Of a stretch of DNA of 64,000 bases, positions 1 through 7,788 are shown in pieces. The notes below the pieces were generated by a model, which worked only from the letters and a program-made list of their open reading frames with translations, was not told the DNA's origin and did not search any database. Both the position numbers and the translations under genes were made by a program. The stretch is from Belnapia arida. GTDB lineage: Bacteria > Pseudomonadota > Alphaproteobacteria > Acetobacterales > Acetobacteraceae. The stretch covers positions 1 through 64,000 of the forward strand of contig NZ_JAETWB010000023.1 of assembly GCF_016773205.1 (NCBI RefSeq), given 5' to 3'. How positions within the stretch are numbered: the stretch's first letter is position 1; every line of letters begins with the position of its first letter.

Positions 1-2
1 AG

Positions 3-302
3 CTGGCCGCCCTGATGGACGCCGCCGAGGAAGACGTCCTCGCCTACATGCACTTCCCCATCGCGCACCGGGCCAAGTTGCACAGCACAAACCCGATCGA
101 GCGGCTCAACGGCGAGATCAAGCGTCGTACCGATGTCGTCGGCATATTCCCGAATGACGCTGCCGCTGTCAGGCTGGTCGGCGCGATCCTCCTCGAGCAG
201 TCCGACGAATGGGCCACCCAGCGAGCCCGCTACATGACCCTGGAGACCATCGGCGCCATCAGCGATACTGCACCCGTCAGTCTGCCCGCCCTGGCATCCT
301 GA
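3..302 (+). pseudogene. IS256-family (mutator) transposase, C-terminal fragment cut by the window edge
   Basis: The reading frame is open from the first bases and ends with TGA at 300-302. The protein has the hallmark C-terminal block of mutator transposases, HSTNPIERLNGEIKRR, which carries the catalytic Glu region of the DDE fold, followed by a typical tail (LLEQSDEWATQRARYM). About 300 residues of the N-terminus lie outside the window, so it cannot be judged whether the gene is intact. The bases just after the stop (about 330-360) resemble the usual right end of such elements. Role: cut-and-paste or copy-out transposition of its own IS. Confidence 0.85.
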
Positions 303-1046
303 CGAGGCCCGAGCTCGCCCAGGAGTACCGCTCCTACACCACGCGTTGGGGCACGATCCTGCCCGGTGCTTTGGGGCTATGCCGCAGGCGCGCGATGGGC
401 TTGTAGGATGGGGCTGCCACCGACCTCCTGGAGGCCAAGGGAAGTGGGTTGGGCGCGGAGGTACGCAGGGGGTACGCAGCATTTCCTTCGCGCGCGGGGA
501 GGGTGCGTACCGCCCTGTTTCATTGCTAACTTGAAATTAGATCGCGCCATTCCCATGTGTGGTGGACGAGAGGCATGACCCTGCCGGCGCCCTCGCTCCC
601 CTGATGGCATAGCGCCGCTTTCAAACTCGCGGGTCGAGCACAAGCCGGTCGCTTGCCGGACCGCCCCAGCGCATCCCAACGAATGCCTCGTGGTTGGTCC
701 GCGCCGTCCCCGACTGGGCTCAGGGTCGGGTCTTTTGTCTCTCGGCTTCCCTTGTCCGGCATCTGGGCAGGCAGCCAGGGCGTCACCTCGACGTCCCTGG
801 CTGCCTGGCACCGCGCATCCGGCACTGAGCCGGCCGCTTCTGCAAACCCTCCCCCTGTCAGCGGTGGCAGGAGGATGCAGGCCCAAGGGTCGAGCCTGAC
901 CGCGTCCACCATGCCCATGAGGCGCCAGCCCGACATCCGCCCCGGCGGTACGCCGGGCTGTGCCGCCCCTCTCCAACCGGTCTCGGCAGCTTTGAGCCGA
1001 CCGCAGCGGTCCCTTGAGCAAGGCCGAAACCCTGTTGGAGATCACC
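303..1046. other. Intergenic, no supported gene
   Basis: The first 60 bases are probably the right end of the IS256-type element. After that I see no reading frame with recognisable protein features. The long minus-strand frame here is rich in Arg, Gly and Pro and looks like a GC-rich shadow. A short direct repeat, GGTACGCAGG then GGTACGCAGC, lies near 458-480. The last 40 bases carry the ribosome binding site of the KilA-N gene. Confidence 0.5.
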
Positions 1047-1904
1047 ATGACCCCCATCAGCATCCTCAGCTACCAGGGCAGGCCCATCCGCCTCCGCGGC
1101 ATCATGCTGAACCTGACAGACATGTGGCGGGCGGCAGGCTGCCCGGAGTACCGACGCCCCATCCACTGGCTGGTCCTCGAGGAGACCACACGCTTTCGCA
1201 CCCATGCCCAGACGCACTGGACCGACCCCGATGGGCCGGTCAGTCAAAATATCATCCAGGATGATATTATCCGCCTCGACCCCGATGGCTTCGTTGCCAC
1301 GACCCGCGGCCGCCTCGGCGGCACCTGGGCGCACTGGCAGCTTGCCCTGGCCTATGCCCGCTACCTCTCGCCCGAGTTCCACCTCTGGTGCAACACCGTC
1401 GTCCGTGCCGCCCTGGTGTGGCATGACGGCCGGCCCGCGGCCGACCACGATCCGCTGCGGCAGCACCTGGCGAGGCAGTTCCGCGCCCTGCATGACCGCC
1501 TCGACACGCTCGAGCGGCATGCGGCGGACCTGATGTTCCTGCAGCTGTCCGCGCAGGAACTCCTCCTCGGTAACCGGCTGGAGTTTACCGGACTGGGTCG
1601 GAGCATCATCACCAAGGTGGTGGCGGCCGAGCCCTTTGGCGGCCAGTGCCCTTGCTGCTTGCGCGAGCGCGTTCTCACCGAGACCGGCCGGGTGGTGCCC
1701 GGCGCTGAGTTCGACCACTTCTTCCATCGCAGCCTGAACAAGCCCGAGCATGGGTGGTTGATCTGCGCCGCCTGCCACGACGAGCTGACCCATGGTGGCT
1801 ATCTCGTCCGCTTCATGCGGGTGCCCGAGTTCCGCGCCTTCCAGGGCGCGGTGATCGAGCACCGGCGCCGGGAGCGAACCGCCTCCGGTGGCCGAGTAGT
1901 ATAG
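1047..1904 (+). CDS. KilA-N domain protein with C-terminal HNH-like zinc domain
   Basis: 285 aa. Residues about 1-125 match a KilA-N DNA-binding domain of the phage/large-DNA-virus type; the block WAHWQLALAYARYLSPEF (94-111) is its hallmark. A short helical linker (138-175) follows. Residues about 195-255 form a putative zinc-ribbon/HNH module: C201-P-C-C204, then EFDHFFHRSLN (221-231), then C240-A-A-C243-H. Such modules occur in homing and phage endonucleases, so DNA binding plus nicking is a fair inference. I chose the ATG at 1047 because GGAG lies 8 bases upstream; a TTG at 1014 is the alternative. A rho-independent terminator follows. It stands alone, flanked by transposon debris, which suggests prophage or mobile origin. 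Exact activity is unknown. Confidence 0.7.
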   Translation: MTPISILSYQGRPIRLRGIMLNLTDMWRAAGCPEYRRPIHWLVLEETTRFRTHAQTHWTDPDGPVSQNIIQDDIIRLDPDGFVATTRGRLGGTWAHWQLALAYARYLSPEFHLWCNTVVRAALVWHDGRPAADHDPLRQHLARQFRALHDRLDTLERHAADLMFLQLSAQELLLGNRLEFTGLGRSIITKVVAAEPFGGQCPCCLRERVLTETGRVVPGAEFDHFFHRSLNKPEHGWLICAACHDELTHGGYLVRFMRVPEFRAFQGAVIEHRRRERTASGGRVV

Positions 1905-1940
1905 CCACCAATCCTCCTTCCTGATGGAAGACACGCAACA

Positions 1941-1976
1941 GCCCCATGACCTCAGCCCGAGGCCATGGGGTTTTTT
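1941..1976 (+). terminator. Rho-independent terminator of the KilA-N gene
   Basis: CCCCATGaCCTC, a short loop, then GAGGcCATGGGG, followed directly by six T. It lies 37 bases after the stop codon of the KilA-N/HNH gene and is in the right orientation for it. Confidence 0.85.
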
Positions 1977-2143
1977 GCGTTTCTGACTCCCAGCGGTCCC
2001 GCAGCATCAGGATCGGGGCTTGGCCACCGAGCCCGATGTAGAGTTCGCCCGTGCCAAGCTCCGAGGCAGCATCGTTCAAGCCGTCGCCACGAGCGAGCAG
2101 CAACACCTTGAGTTAGTCGGCGGGTCAGGTTGGCTAAAACAAG

Positions 2144-2794
2144 TCATGTTGCGGAGGGGGGGCCGCCCCCGATCCACAAGCCGTCCCACCGCGGCTCCAG
2201 GATGAGCTGGTCGCCCGTCGACAGGCCGGCTGCCTCAAGCGCAGCCACAGGAACACGCAGGGTGACCATCGCGTCTTCACCTGCCGCGTGCGCTGGCGGC
2301 ACCTCAAGCCTCCAAGTCATGACAGGATTGCCAGGCGTTGCCATGGCATAGAGCTCGTCGACCCAAGTCAGCTCGCCGCGCTCGTAGTCGGCCGCATAGC
2401 GACGGAGGAGCGCTTCGATCAATTCCGTAACCTCTGCCGTTGTTCGGAGATTGCGTGGCTCGCCGGCAAGCCTTCTCACCAAGTGACTTTCAACGACTGT
2501 CCTAGGCGTCCTGCCATACCGTGACACGCGCTCATAGAGCTCATCGAGCACGGACGAGGCCGGGATCGGCCGTGCATCCGGCAAGCAACGTAGCTTCGCC
2601 AAATCACTCAGCTCACCAACTATCCTCGAAGCCGCTCTGTGGGCGAGAGCTTGGCTGTCCCAACGTCTCCCGAGTAGCCCCGCGAGGCCAATCCAGATGC
2701 TATGGCCGGCAGCATTGAACTCACCCCGAACCTGCTCCTCTTCGAGGAGGTGGGCACGACCGGTGGCTTCTCCACCTAACGGATCATGCGTCAT
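2144..2794 (-). CDS. Unknown protein with C-terminal AbrB-like fold
   Basis: 216 aa, family not recognised. The N-terminal 70 residues are charged (LLEEEQVRGEFN) with one mildly hydrophobic stretch (SIWIGLAGLLG). The middle is helical and Arg-rich (LIEALLRRYAADYERGELTWVDELYAM). The last about 40 residues read like a swapped-hairpin AbrB/SpoVT half: VTLRVPVAALEAAGLSTGDQ, then a strand ending DGLWI. That fold binds DNA in antitoxins and transition-state regulators, but here it is at the C-terminus and alone. An ATG at 2792-2794 is chosen. An upstream extension in frame exists, but it would translate the CACAG repeat into CCAVLCCAVLCC, which I take as spurious. No toxin-like partner is adjacent. 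Confidence 0.45.
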   Translation of the reverse strand: MTHDPLGGEATGRAHLLEEEQVRGEFNAAGHSIWIGLAGLLGRRWDSQALAHRAASRIVGELSDLAKLRCLPDARPIPASSVLDELYERVSRYGRTPRTVVESHLVRRLAGEPRNLRTTAEVTELIEALLRRYAADYERGELTWVDELYAMATPGNPVMTWRLEVPPAHAAGEDAMVTLRVPVAALEAAGLSTGDQLILEPRWDGLWIGGGPPSAT

Positions 2795-2871
2795 GCAGCT
2801 CGCTCCAAAGTTACAGCGCTGAGCAGTTTGCCAAGATGCAGCGTGTCGTCCAGCATTGAGTAAACTGACGC

Positions 2872-2911
2872 CACAGCACAGCACAGCACAGCACAGCACA
2901 GCACAGCACAG
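2872..2911. repeat. Pentanucleotide microsatellite (CACAG)8
   Basis: Eight perfect head-to-tail copies of CACAG. It lies 78 bases upstream of the ATG chosen for the unknown minus-strand gene and is in frame with an N-terminal extension of that gene. Tracts of this sort change length by slipped-strand mispairing, so it could switch the extension in and out of frame or alter promoter spacing. Confidence 0.95.
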
Positions 2912-3289
2912 CAGCAGTGGCGCCAGAGCTTTCCTCATCACCGTCAACGACACCGCTACACTCTTGCTGTGTAGCGGATGGAGAAGGCCCCAAAGCTTCC
3001 GGCACGCCCTGGCGGCGACAGCGGCGAGGAATGATCCCTCCAACCCGGGTCTGGCTGCGGCCATCCTCGCCGTCTCCTGCGCCGGCAGGCACTATAATTC
3101 GGCGAAGCAGGCGGAGGCGGTGCGGGCCTACCAGAGGCACGTGCAGGCAGAAAAACGGCGAACCCGCCTCTTTGCCCAGCGGCACTTCCACCAACCCGGC
3201 CATGAATGGGAGCTGCATGGCCTTGTGACATTCCCCTGTCTGTTATCTACCTCGAATGAAAAAATTGGCCTTTTTGGAAGGAGGTCTGG

Positions 3290-3520
3290 ATGTCGAGGAA
3301 GCGTCATACGTAGAGCAGATCATTGGGTTGCTGTGGCAGGCTGGGGCCGAGCTGGCGCAGAGCCAGATGGTGGGGAAGACTTGCTGCTAGATCGAGCCAT
3401 CGGAGGTAACATTCAGCTGCTGGCGATCCGAGTATGGTGGCCTGCAGGTGGATTGGGCGCGACGGCTGAGAAACCTTGAGCGCGAGCAAGTAGCCCGGCT
3501 TGAGGTACTGCTTTCTCCAG
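3290..3520 (+). pseudogene. IS3-family orfA remnant
   Basis: Starts ATGTCGAGGAAGCGTCATAC with GGAGG upstream, giving MSRKRHT. A one-base deletion then shifts the frame, and the next frame continues EQIIGLLWQAGAELAQ, a stop, and later WRSEYGGLQVDWARRLRNLE. This is the usual orfA (helix-turn-helix) protein of IS3 elements, heavily decayed. A second piece of the same family lies at 7320-7388 in the opposite direction. No orfB is present. Confidence 0.8.
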
Positions 3521-3704
3521 GCTCAGGTGTTCTCAGTCGTCATGGCGAGACACAGAAGATGCGCGACTAGGTAGCCTAGACGATGGCAACCCGCTCGCCG
3601 TCGAGCAGGTCCCCGACCATGCGATCATGGCCAGCACGGCGCTGATTGCATCGAGTGGTTCATCTGTATGCAGTGTTGTCGATACAGATTAGAGGAACGT
3701 CATC

Positions 3705-3932
3705 ATGGATCCTTGCAAAAGATGGCAGTTGCTTACAACGATGCATGCGTCCGATGCCGCCATGCCCGAATGGTTGACTGTTCCCATCGAGGATTCTCGG
3801 CCTAAACTTCCACTTCACGTGCCGCCTCTAACATGGAGGGAGATCAGCGCACCCAGGATTGATCACAGCCATCAGCGCTCGGATATACCGACATACCTCG
3901 TCAATCGCTTCGGCCGTAACAAGCAGGGTTGA
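3705..3932 (+). CDS. Short hypothetical ORF
   Basis: 75 aa, not recognised. The only support is a good ribosome binding site (GAGGAA, 8 bases before the ATG) and the absence of competing frames. Composition is ordinary, with no membrane segment or motif. It sits between two transposon remnants, so it may be a fragment or not a gene at all. Confidence 0.2.
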   Translation: MDPCKRWQLLTTMHASDAAMPEWLTVPIEDSRPKLPLHVPPLTWREISAPRIDHSHQRSDIPTYLVNRFGRNKQG

Positions 3933-3992
3933 AGCCTGCCGGCGTTAGATTGGATGACCTTGCCCGGTTGGCATGAGCAAAGGAGTACTCGG

Positions 3993-4013
3993 CCCCTCAC
4001 AGGTGGTGAGGGG
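3993..4013. terminator. Hairpin at the end of the IS630 copy
   Basis: Perfect 8-bp stem CCCCTCAC/GTGAGGGG with loop AGGTG. It lies directly downstream of the minus-strand transposase stop (4020). There is no T run, so it is either a weak terminator or an end structure of the element. Confidence 0.4.
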
Positions 4014-4019
4014 ATAGAG

Positions 4020-5094
4020 CTAGTGGATCGAATCCAACGCTTGGTGCCCTCGCCTGACGGCGGCGATGATGGCGTCCGGGTTTTTGGTCCAGCGGAAAGG
4101 CCTTCGCTCGGCGTTGGCGTCGGCGACGAAGCGGTTGATGGCGGCCTGGAGCGAGACGAGGGAGTGGAAGACGCAGCGTTTCAGGCGCCGCTTGGTCAGC
4201 TTGGCGAAGAACCCCTCGACGGCATCGAGCCAGGAGGCGCTGGTCGGGGTGAAATGGAAGGTCCAGCGCGGATGCCGGCCGAACCACTGGATGACCTTGA
4301 GATGCTTGTGGACAGCGTAATTGTCCACGATGGCGTGCACCAGCTTGCCGGCGGGCATTTCCGCCTCGACGGCGTGAGGAAGCGGATGAACTCCTGATGC
4401 CGGTGCCGCTGCATGCAGCGGCCGATGACCTTGCCCGCGGCCACGTCCAACCCGGCGAAGAGCGTGGCGGTGCCGTTAAGGACGTAGTCATGGGTCATGG
4501 TGCCGCAGCGGCCGCGCTTCAGCGGCAGGCCGGGCTGGGTGCGGTCGAGCGCCTGGATCTGGCTCTTCTCGTCGATCGACAGGACCACGGCATGGGCCAG
4601 CGGATCGACATAGAGGCCAACGATGTCGCGGACCTTGTCCGCGAAGCGCGGGTCGTTCGAGAGTTTGAACCGCCGCATCCGGTGCGGCTGCAGGCCGTGG
4701 CTGCGCCAGATCCGTTGTACCGAACTGACGCTGACGCTGCTCGCCTTGGCCATCGCCGGCGCCGTCCAGTGCGTGGTCTCGCCAGGCGGGTCCGAAAGCG
4801 TCATCTGCACCACGCGGCCGATGACCTCCGCGCTGAGCGGCGGGATACGCGGCGGGCGGGTCTTGTCGCGCAGCAGGCCACGCCGGCCTGCATGAACCGC
4901 TCCTGCCAGCGCCAGACGGCGGTCTTGGCCACGCCAGCCTGGCGCATGATCTCGGTCGTGCCATGGCCATCGGCCGTCAGCAGCACGATCCGAGCGTGCC
5001 AGACATGCTTCTGCGGGCTGTTGCAGTCCCCGACAGTGGCCAGCAGTCGTTCGCGGTCGGATGCGGAAACATGCAGACTGATCCCGGTGCGCAT
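4020..5094 (-). pseudogene. IS630-family transposase, broken by two frameshifts
   Basis: Three consecutive frames together spell one IS630-type DDE transposase of about 358 aa. The N-terminal helix-turn-helix part starts at the ATG at 5092-5094 (MRTGISLHVSASDRERLL) and runs to about 4880. The middle carries the first catalytic Asp region (VVLSIDEKSQIQALDRTQPG). After a second shift near 4370 the last part has VDNYAVHKH and the HFTPTSASWLDAVEGFF block with the final acidic residue. Short end repeats CTAGTG near 4020 and 5165 may mark the element, but they are only 6 bp. Without correction it cannot make transposase. Confidence 0.85.
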
Positions 5095-5215
5095 GCCCCG
5101 GACTCGCACATCCCACCGCGCCAGGAGAATCCCTTTCGGACTCTTCCGGCAAAGTTTTTCACTAGAGAACAGAGCCGCGAGGCTGCACAGAAAGCGTTCC
5201 GCCCAAGAAGTGTTA

Positions 5216-5246
5216 TGCACGGACAGGCAAAGTACCTGTCCGTGCA
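5216..5246. terminator. Strong hairpin downstream of the PepSY-like gene
   Basis: Perfect 12-bp inverted repeat TGCACGGACAGG / CCTGTCCGTGCA with a 7-base loop, 7 bases past the stop of the minus-strand gene at 5254. No U tract follows on that strand, so it may stabilise the mRNA end rather than terminate on its own. Confidence 0.55.
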
Positions 5247-5253
5247 CGATCGA

Positions 5254-5760
5254 TCAGCCTTTCGTGTCGTCCACGATCATCAAGCGGTTGCCGTCCGCAG
5301 ATACTTCGACATCCACATCCATGCCGCCGTGCTGACCTTCGAATTCATAGACCATGAAGGTCGTGCCATTGCCACCTGGCACCGGACGTTCGCTGCGCTC
5401 GATTTTGTTCGGCCTGAAGTTTGCCATCCAACGCTGCACCGCCTGCATCACCGGCGGCGGCACTTCATTCTGCTGGATCTCCTCCTCGATCTCCTCGATC
5501 TCACCGGACATTAGCACATCCACCTCACGCACGCGGCCTTCCCGGGTGCGCCCCTTGACCTCGAAGATCATTCGCCCGGACTCGATCTCAACGCCGGCTT
5601 CAGAAATCTGCTCGAAGCCGCCGGCAGCCCGCGCCGCTGCCGCAATGTGGGGTGGAACCTGATTTGTCTCCAGCTTCGCGCTTTGCGCCTGCACGTCGTT
5701 GTGGCCAACGGCAGCGGCAAAAATTGCCGCGATAGCCGCGGCTTTCAAAACATAGGCCAT
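5254..5760 (-). CDS. Secreted PepSY-like domain protein
   Basis: 168 aa. Residues 1-26 look like a signal peptide (AAAIAAIFAAAVG then a cleavage-like VQA). The body has the PepSY-like pattern of a small strand carrying VEIESGRMIFEVKG, then VREVDVLMSGEIEEIEEEI, and a C-terminal strand repeat DVDVEVSADGNRLMIVDD. Such periplasmic domains bind or inhibit other proteins or sit in metal-stress systems; no partner is proven here. It is followed by a strong hairpin. Its neighbours on the same strand (PRC-barrel, outer-membrane protein) suggest a small envelope-related group, though each has its own spacing. Confidence 0.6.
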   Translation of the reverse strand: MAYVLKAAAIAAIFAAAVGHNDVQAQSAKLETNQVPPHIAAAARAAGGFEQISEAGVEIESGRMIFEVKGRTREGRVREVDVLMSGEIEEIEEEIQQNEVPPPVMQAVQRWMANFRPNKIERSERPVPGGNGTTFMVYEFEGQHGGMDVDVEVSADGNRLMIVDDTKG

Positions 5761-5898
5761 GGCGCGCTCCTCGTTCCCGGCTGGCGTCGTGCAGACGCTG
5801 CCAAGCGCACCATGCGTGCCAGGTAGGACCGCAACTTCGTAGTTATGTCACCGTCCGGTGACGTTGCGCTCCTACCATGAGGCAGTGCCTGCCTATGC

Positions 5899-6303
5899 TC
5901 ACATGATGCCCGGGTAGGCCAGGCCGTAGTAGTCATAGACGCTGCGGCCATAACCCGGCTCGGACCACGGTGTCTCGTCGCGGCCATAGCTCGGCGCCGC
6001 TTCCAACTGTACACGCGAGACATCTGCCACATAGCCGCTCAAGTCTGTATCGTAGGTCAACGTCTTCCAGGGCAGGGGGTGATAGCGTTCACCAATCCCA
6101 AGAATGCCGCCGAAGCTCATGACAGCGTAGGAAACCTGGCCGGACAACTTGTCGATCATCAGCGTATAGATCGAACCAAGGCAGTCGCCGGCGCGACTGT
6201 AGACAGGCGTACCTTCAACCTTGTCGGAGGAAATCAGTCGATCTGTTTCGTTTATAGCAACACCTTCGCCGCCTGTGGTGCCGGCTCCTGTGGCTTCTGA
6301 CAT
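5899..6303 (-). CDS. PRC-barrel domain protein
   Basis: 134 aa from ATG 6301-6303, preceded by GGAG at 7 bases. Residues about 20-100 are a PRC-barrel: LISSDKVEGTPVYSRAGDCLGSI, MIDKLSGQVSYAVMSFGG, then a LPWKTLTYD strand. The C-terminal tail is rich in Tyr and Gly. PRC-barrels occur in photosynthetic reaction-centre H subunits and in RimM; free-standing alphaproteobacterial copies like this are general stress or membrane-associated proteins of unclear role. A longer upstream start (6357) has no ribosome binding site. Confidence 0.8.
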   Translation of the reverse strand: MSEATGAGTTGGEGVAINETDRLISSDKVEGTPVYSRAGDCLGSIYTLMIDKLSGQVSYAVMSFGGILGIGERYHPLPWKTLTYDTDLSGYVADVSRVQLEAAPSYGRDETPWSEPGYGRSVYDYYGLAYPGIM

Positions 6304-6332
6304 TATCGTCTCCGTTGGCTGATCATTGGCTT

Positions 6333-7187
6333 CTACCAGGCACCGCTGAGCTGCCATTGCAGGGCAACCGCGAATTGATAGCGCGGCGTGTCACGAGTAG
6401 TCCCAACCCCGGCAGCGAGGCCTAGCACGAACCGCCCTCCTTGAAGCCGGTGGCGAACCCCCGCTTGGAGGAGGCTGTAGTCGCGGTCGCCCCGCTCCTG
6501 CTGCTCCCTGGCATAAGTCAGAACGAGTGCGGTGGTAGGGGAGATTGCCTGACCGACGGAGGCATTCAGCAGGTAGCGGTTCGGCCGCTCGCCAAACTGT
6601 GGCTCCAGGCGAGCCACCCAGCCAATGTTGAGATGGGTGCCAATGGCCTGCTGCCCGAAAGGAAACGTCCTGCCTATCAGCGCCACGGCCTCGGTTTCAT
6701 AAGCGGGTTTGCCGCACCCGTAGAGGGTCCGTATCCGCATCAGGCCCGCAATAGCGGGATACCCACCGCGTCCATCGCTGAACTCGTAGAGCGTCCCAAT
6801 GCGGGTCGAGCCTCCCCATGCTGCCTACCCACCGTTGTCTGACGAGCCGAGATCGTCGCTGACAGTGCCCAGCTTCCGGCGGGTCTCGAGATTGCCATAG
6901 GCGCCAACCTGACCGATGCGAAGCTCCAGGCTTGGCACGACACCCATTGATAGCTGGGTCTCGGCGGCGCCGGTGTTGCGCACCGAACCTTGCCGCGCTC
7001 TCTCGTAAGCGCCGATGAAAGCAGCCTCGGCTGCGCCGGGTTTGGCCGCGACGGGGTCGGTAATCTGGAAGGGATCGTCGGCAAGCTCAATCGGCTCTTC
7101 TACCGCTGCTACTAAGGGCGCGGCGGACGAAAATTGCATCAATGCCAGCAGCGCGGCGGCGCAGTTCCGAGGACGAAGTCTGCACAT
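6333..7187 (-). pseudogene. Outer-membrane beta-barrel protein interrupted by a single in-frame TAG
   Basis: One frame of 285 codons contains a single stop, TAG at 6825-6827; both sides read well. The start ATG at 7185-7187 has GGGGAG before it and is followed by a signal peptide (CAAALLALMQFSSAAPLVAA). The first half has QLSMGVVPSLELRIGQVGAYG strands. After the stop come RIGTLYEFSDGRGGYP, then barrel strands (TALVLTYAREQQERGDRDYSL) and a C-terminal FAVALQWQLSGAW ending typical of outer-membrane barrels. It resembles uncharacterised transporter/porin-like proteins. Either a recent nonsense mutation, a sequencing error, or read-through; the first is most likely. Confidence 0.7.
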
Positions 7188-7319
7188 CGGCTCCCCTACC
7201 GGCTGGCAGCCCTGCTTAGCAAGCGCCACCGAAAGACGTTCCCGTGAAGTTCGGCTATTAGAGGTTAACAATAGCGGTCGAGTTAGGCTTGCCGGATCAG
7301 CAAGTAGCTTATGCGGGAT

Positions 7320-7388
7320 TGCCAGCCCTACCTCAGCCTGCCGCAGCAGCCCGATGATCTGTTCCGCCGTGTGACGCTTCTTTGGCAT
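7320..7388 (-). pseudogene. IS3-family orfA, N-terminal scrap
   Basis: Begins MPKKRHTAEQIIGLLRQAEV, the standard first 20 residues of IS3-family orfA proteins, and then runs into unrelated sequence. It lies just upstream of the outer-membrane pseudogene, and points the opposite way to the remnant at 3290. Confidence 0.8.
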
Positions 7389-7788
7389 CCCTGCCTGCTT
7401 TCAAGGAAGCCAACTCTCTCACTACACCCGGATCCCGTTCAGGGGGGGAGTCAAAACAAGCATGTGAATCCAAACCAACCGCCAACAATCATGAAGGGCT
7501 GACGCTGCGGCGTGACGACGGACGTCGCAGTGTCAGATCACCTTCAAGCTCTGCTGTTGGGTATGAAGCGGACCATCCCGCAACTGGGGCACGGACGCTT
7601 CCATGCTCGGCATCCGTACCTAGAAACCGAAAGGCTTCCGCCGACACCACTCGCTGCTCCTTCCTTGTGGCAGAGCGCTCTGCACGAAGCCACCCGAAGC
7701 CATCAGCCCGGTTGTTCAAGGCTTACAAGATGCAGCCGGGAACGGCCGTAGGATCACGATGCAAACCGTGAGTGCGGGAGATATCTGA

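Noticed and set aside
377-1063. Minus-strand ORF of 228 aa in the first intergenic region
   Set aside because: Random-looking Arg/Gly/Pro composition, no motif, overlaps the start of a real gene.
858-1934. Minus-strand ORF of 358 aa opposite the KilA-N gene
   Set aside because: Low-complexity composition without motif; the plus-strand gene has domains, a ribosome site and a terminator.
2872-2911. CACAG tract considered as a CRISPR array
   Set aside because: Contiguous 5-base unit with no spacers; it is a microsatellite.
6825-6827. TAG taken as programmed recoding (selenocysteine/pyrrolysine style)
   Set aside because: No stem-loop or partner genes support recoding; decay fits the neighbouring pseudogenes better.
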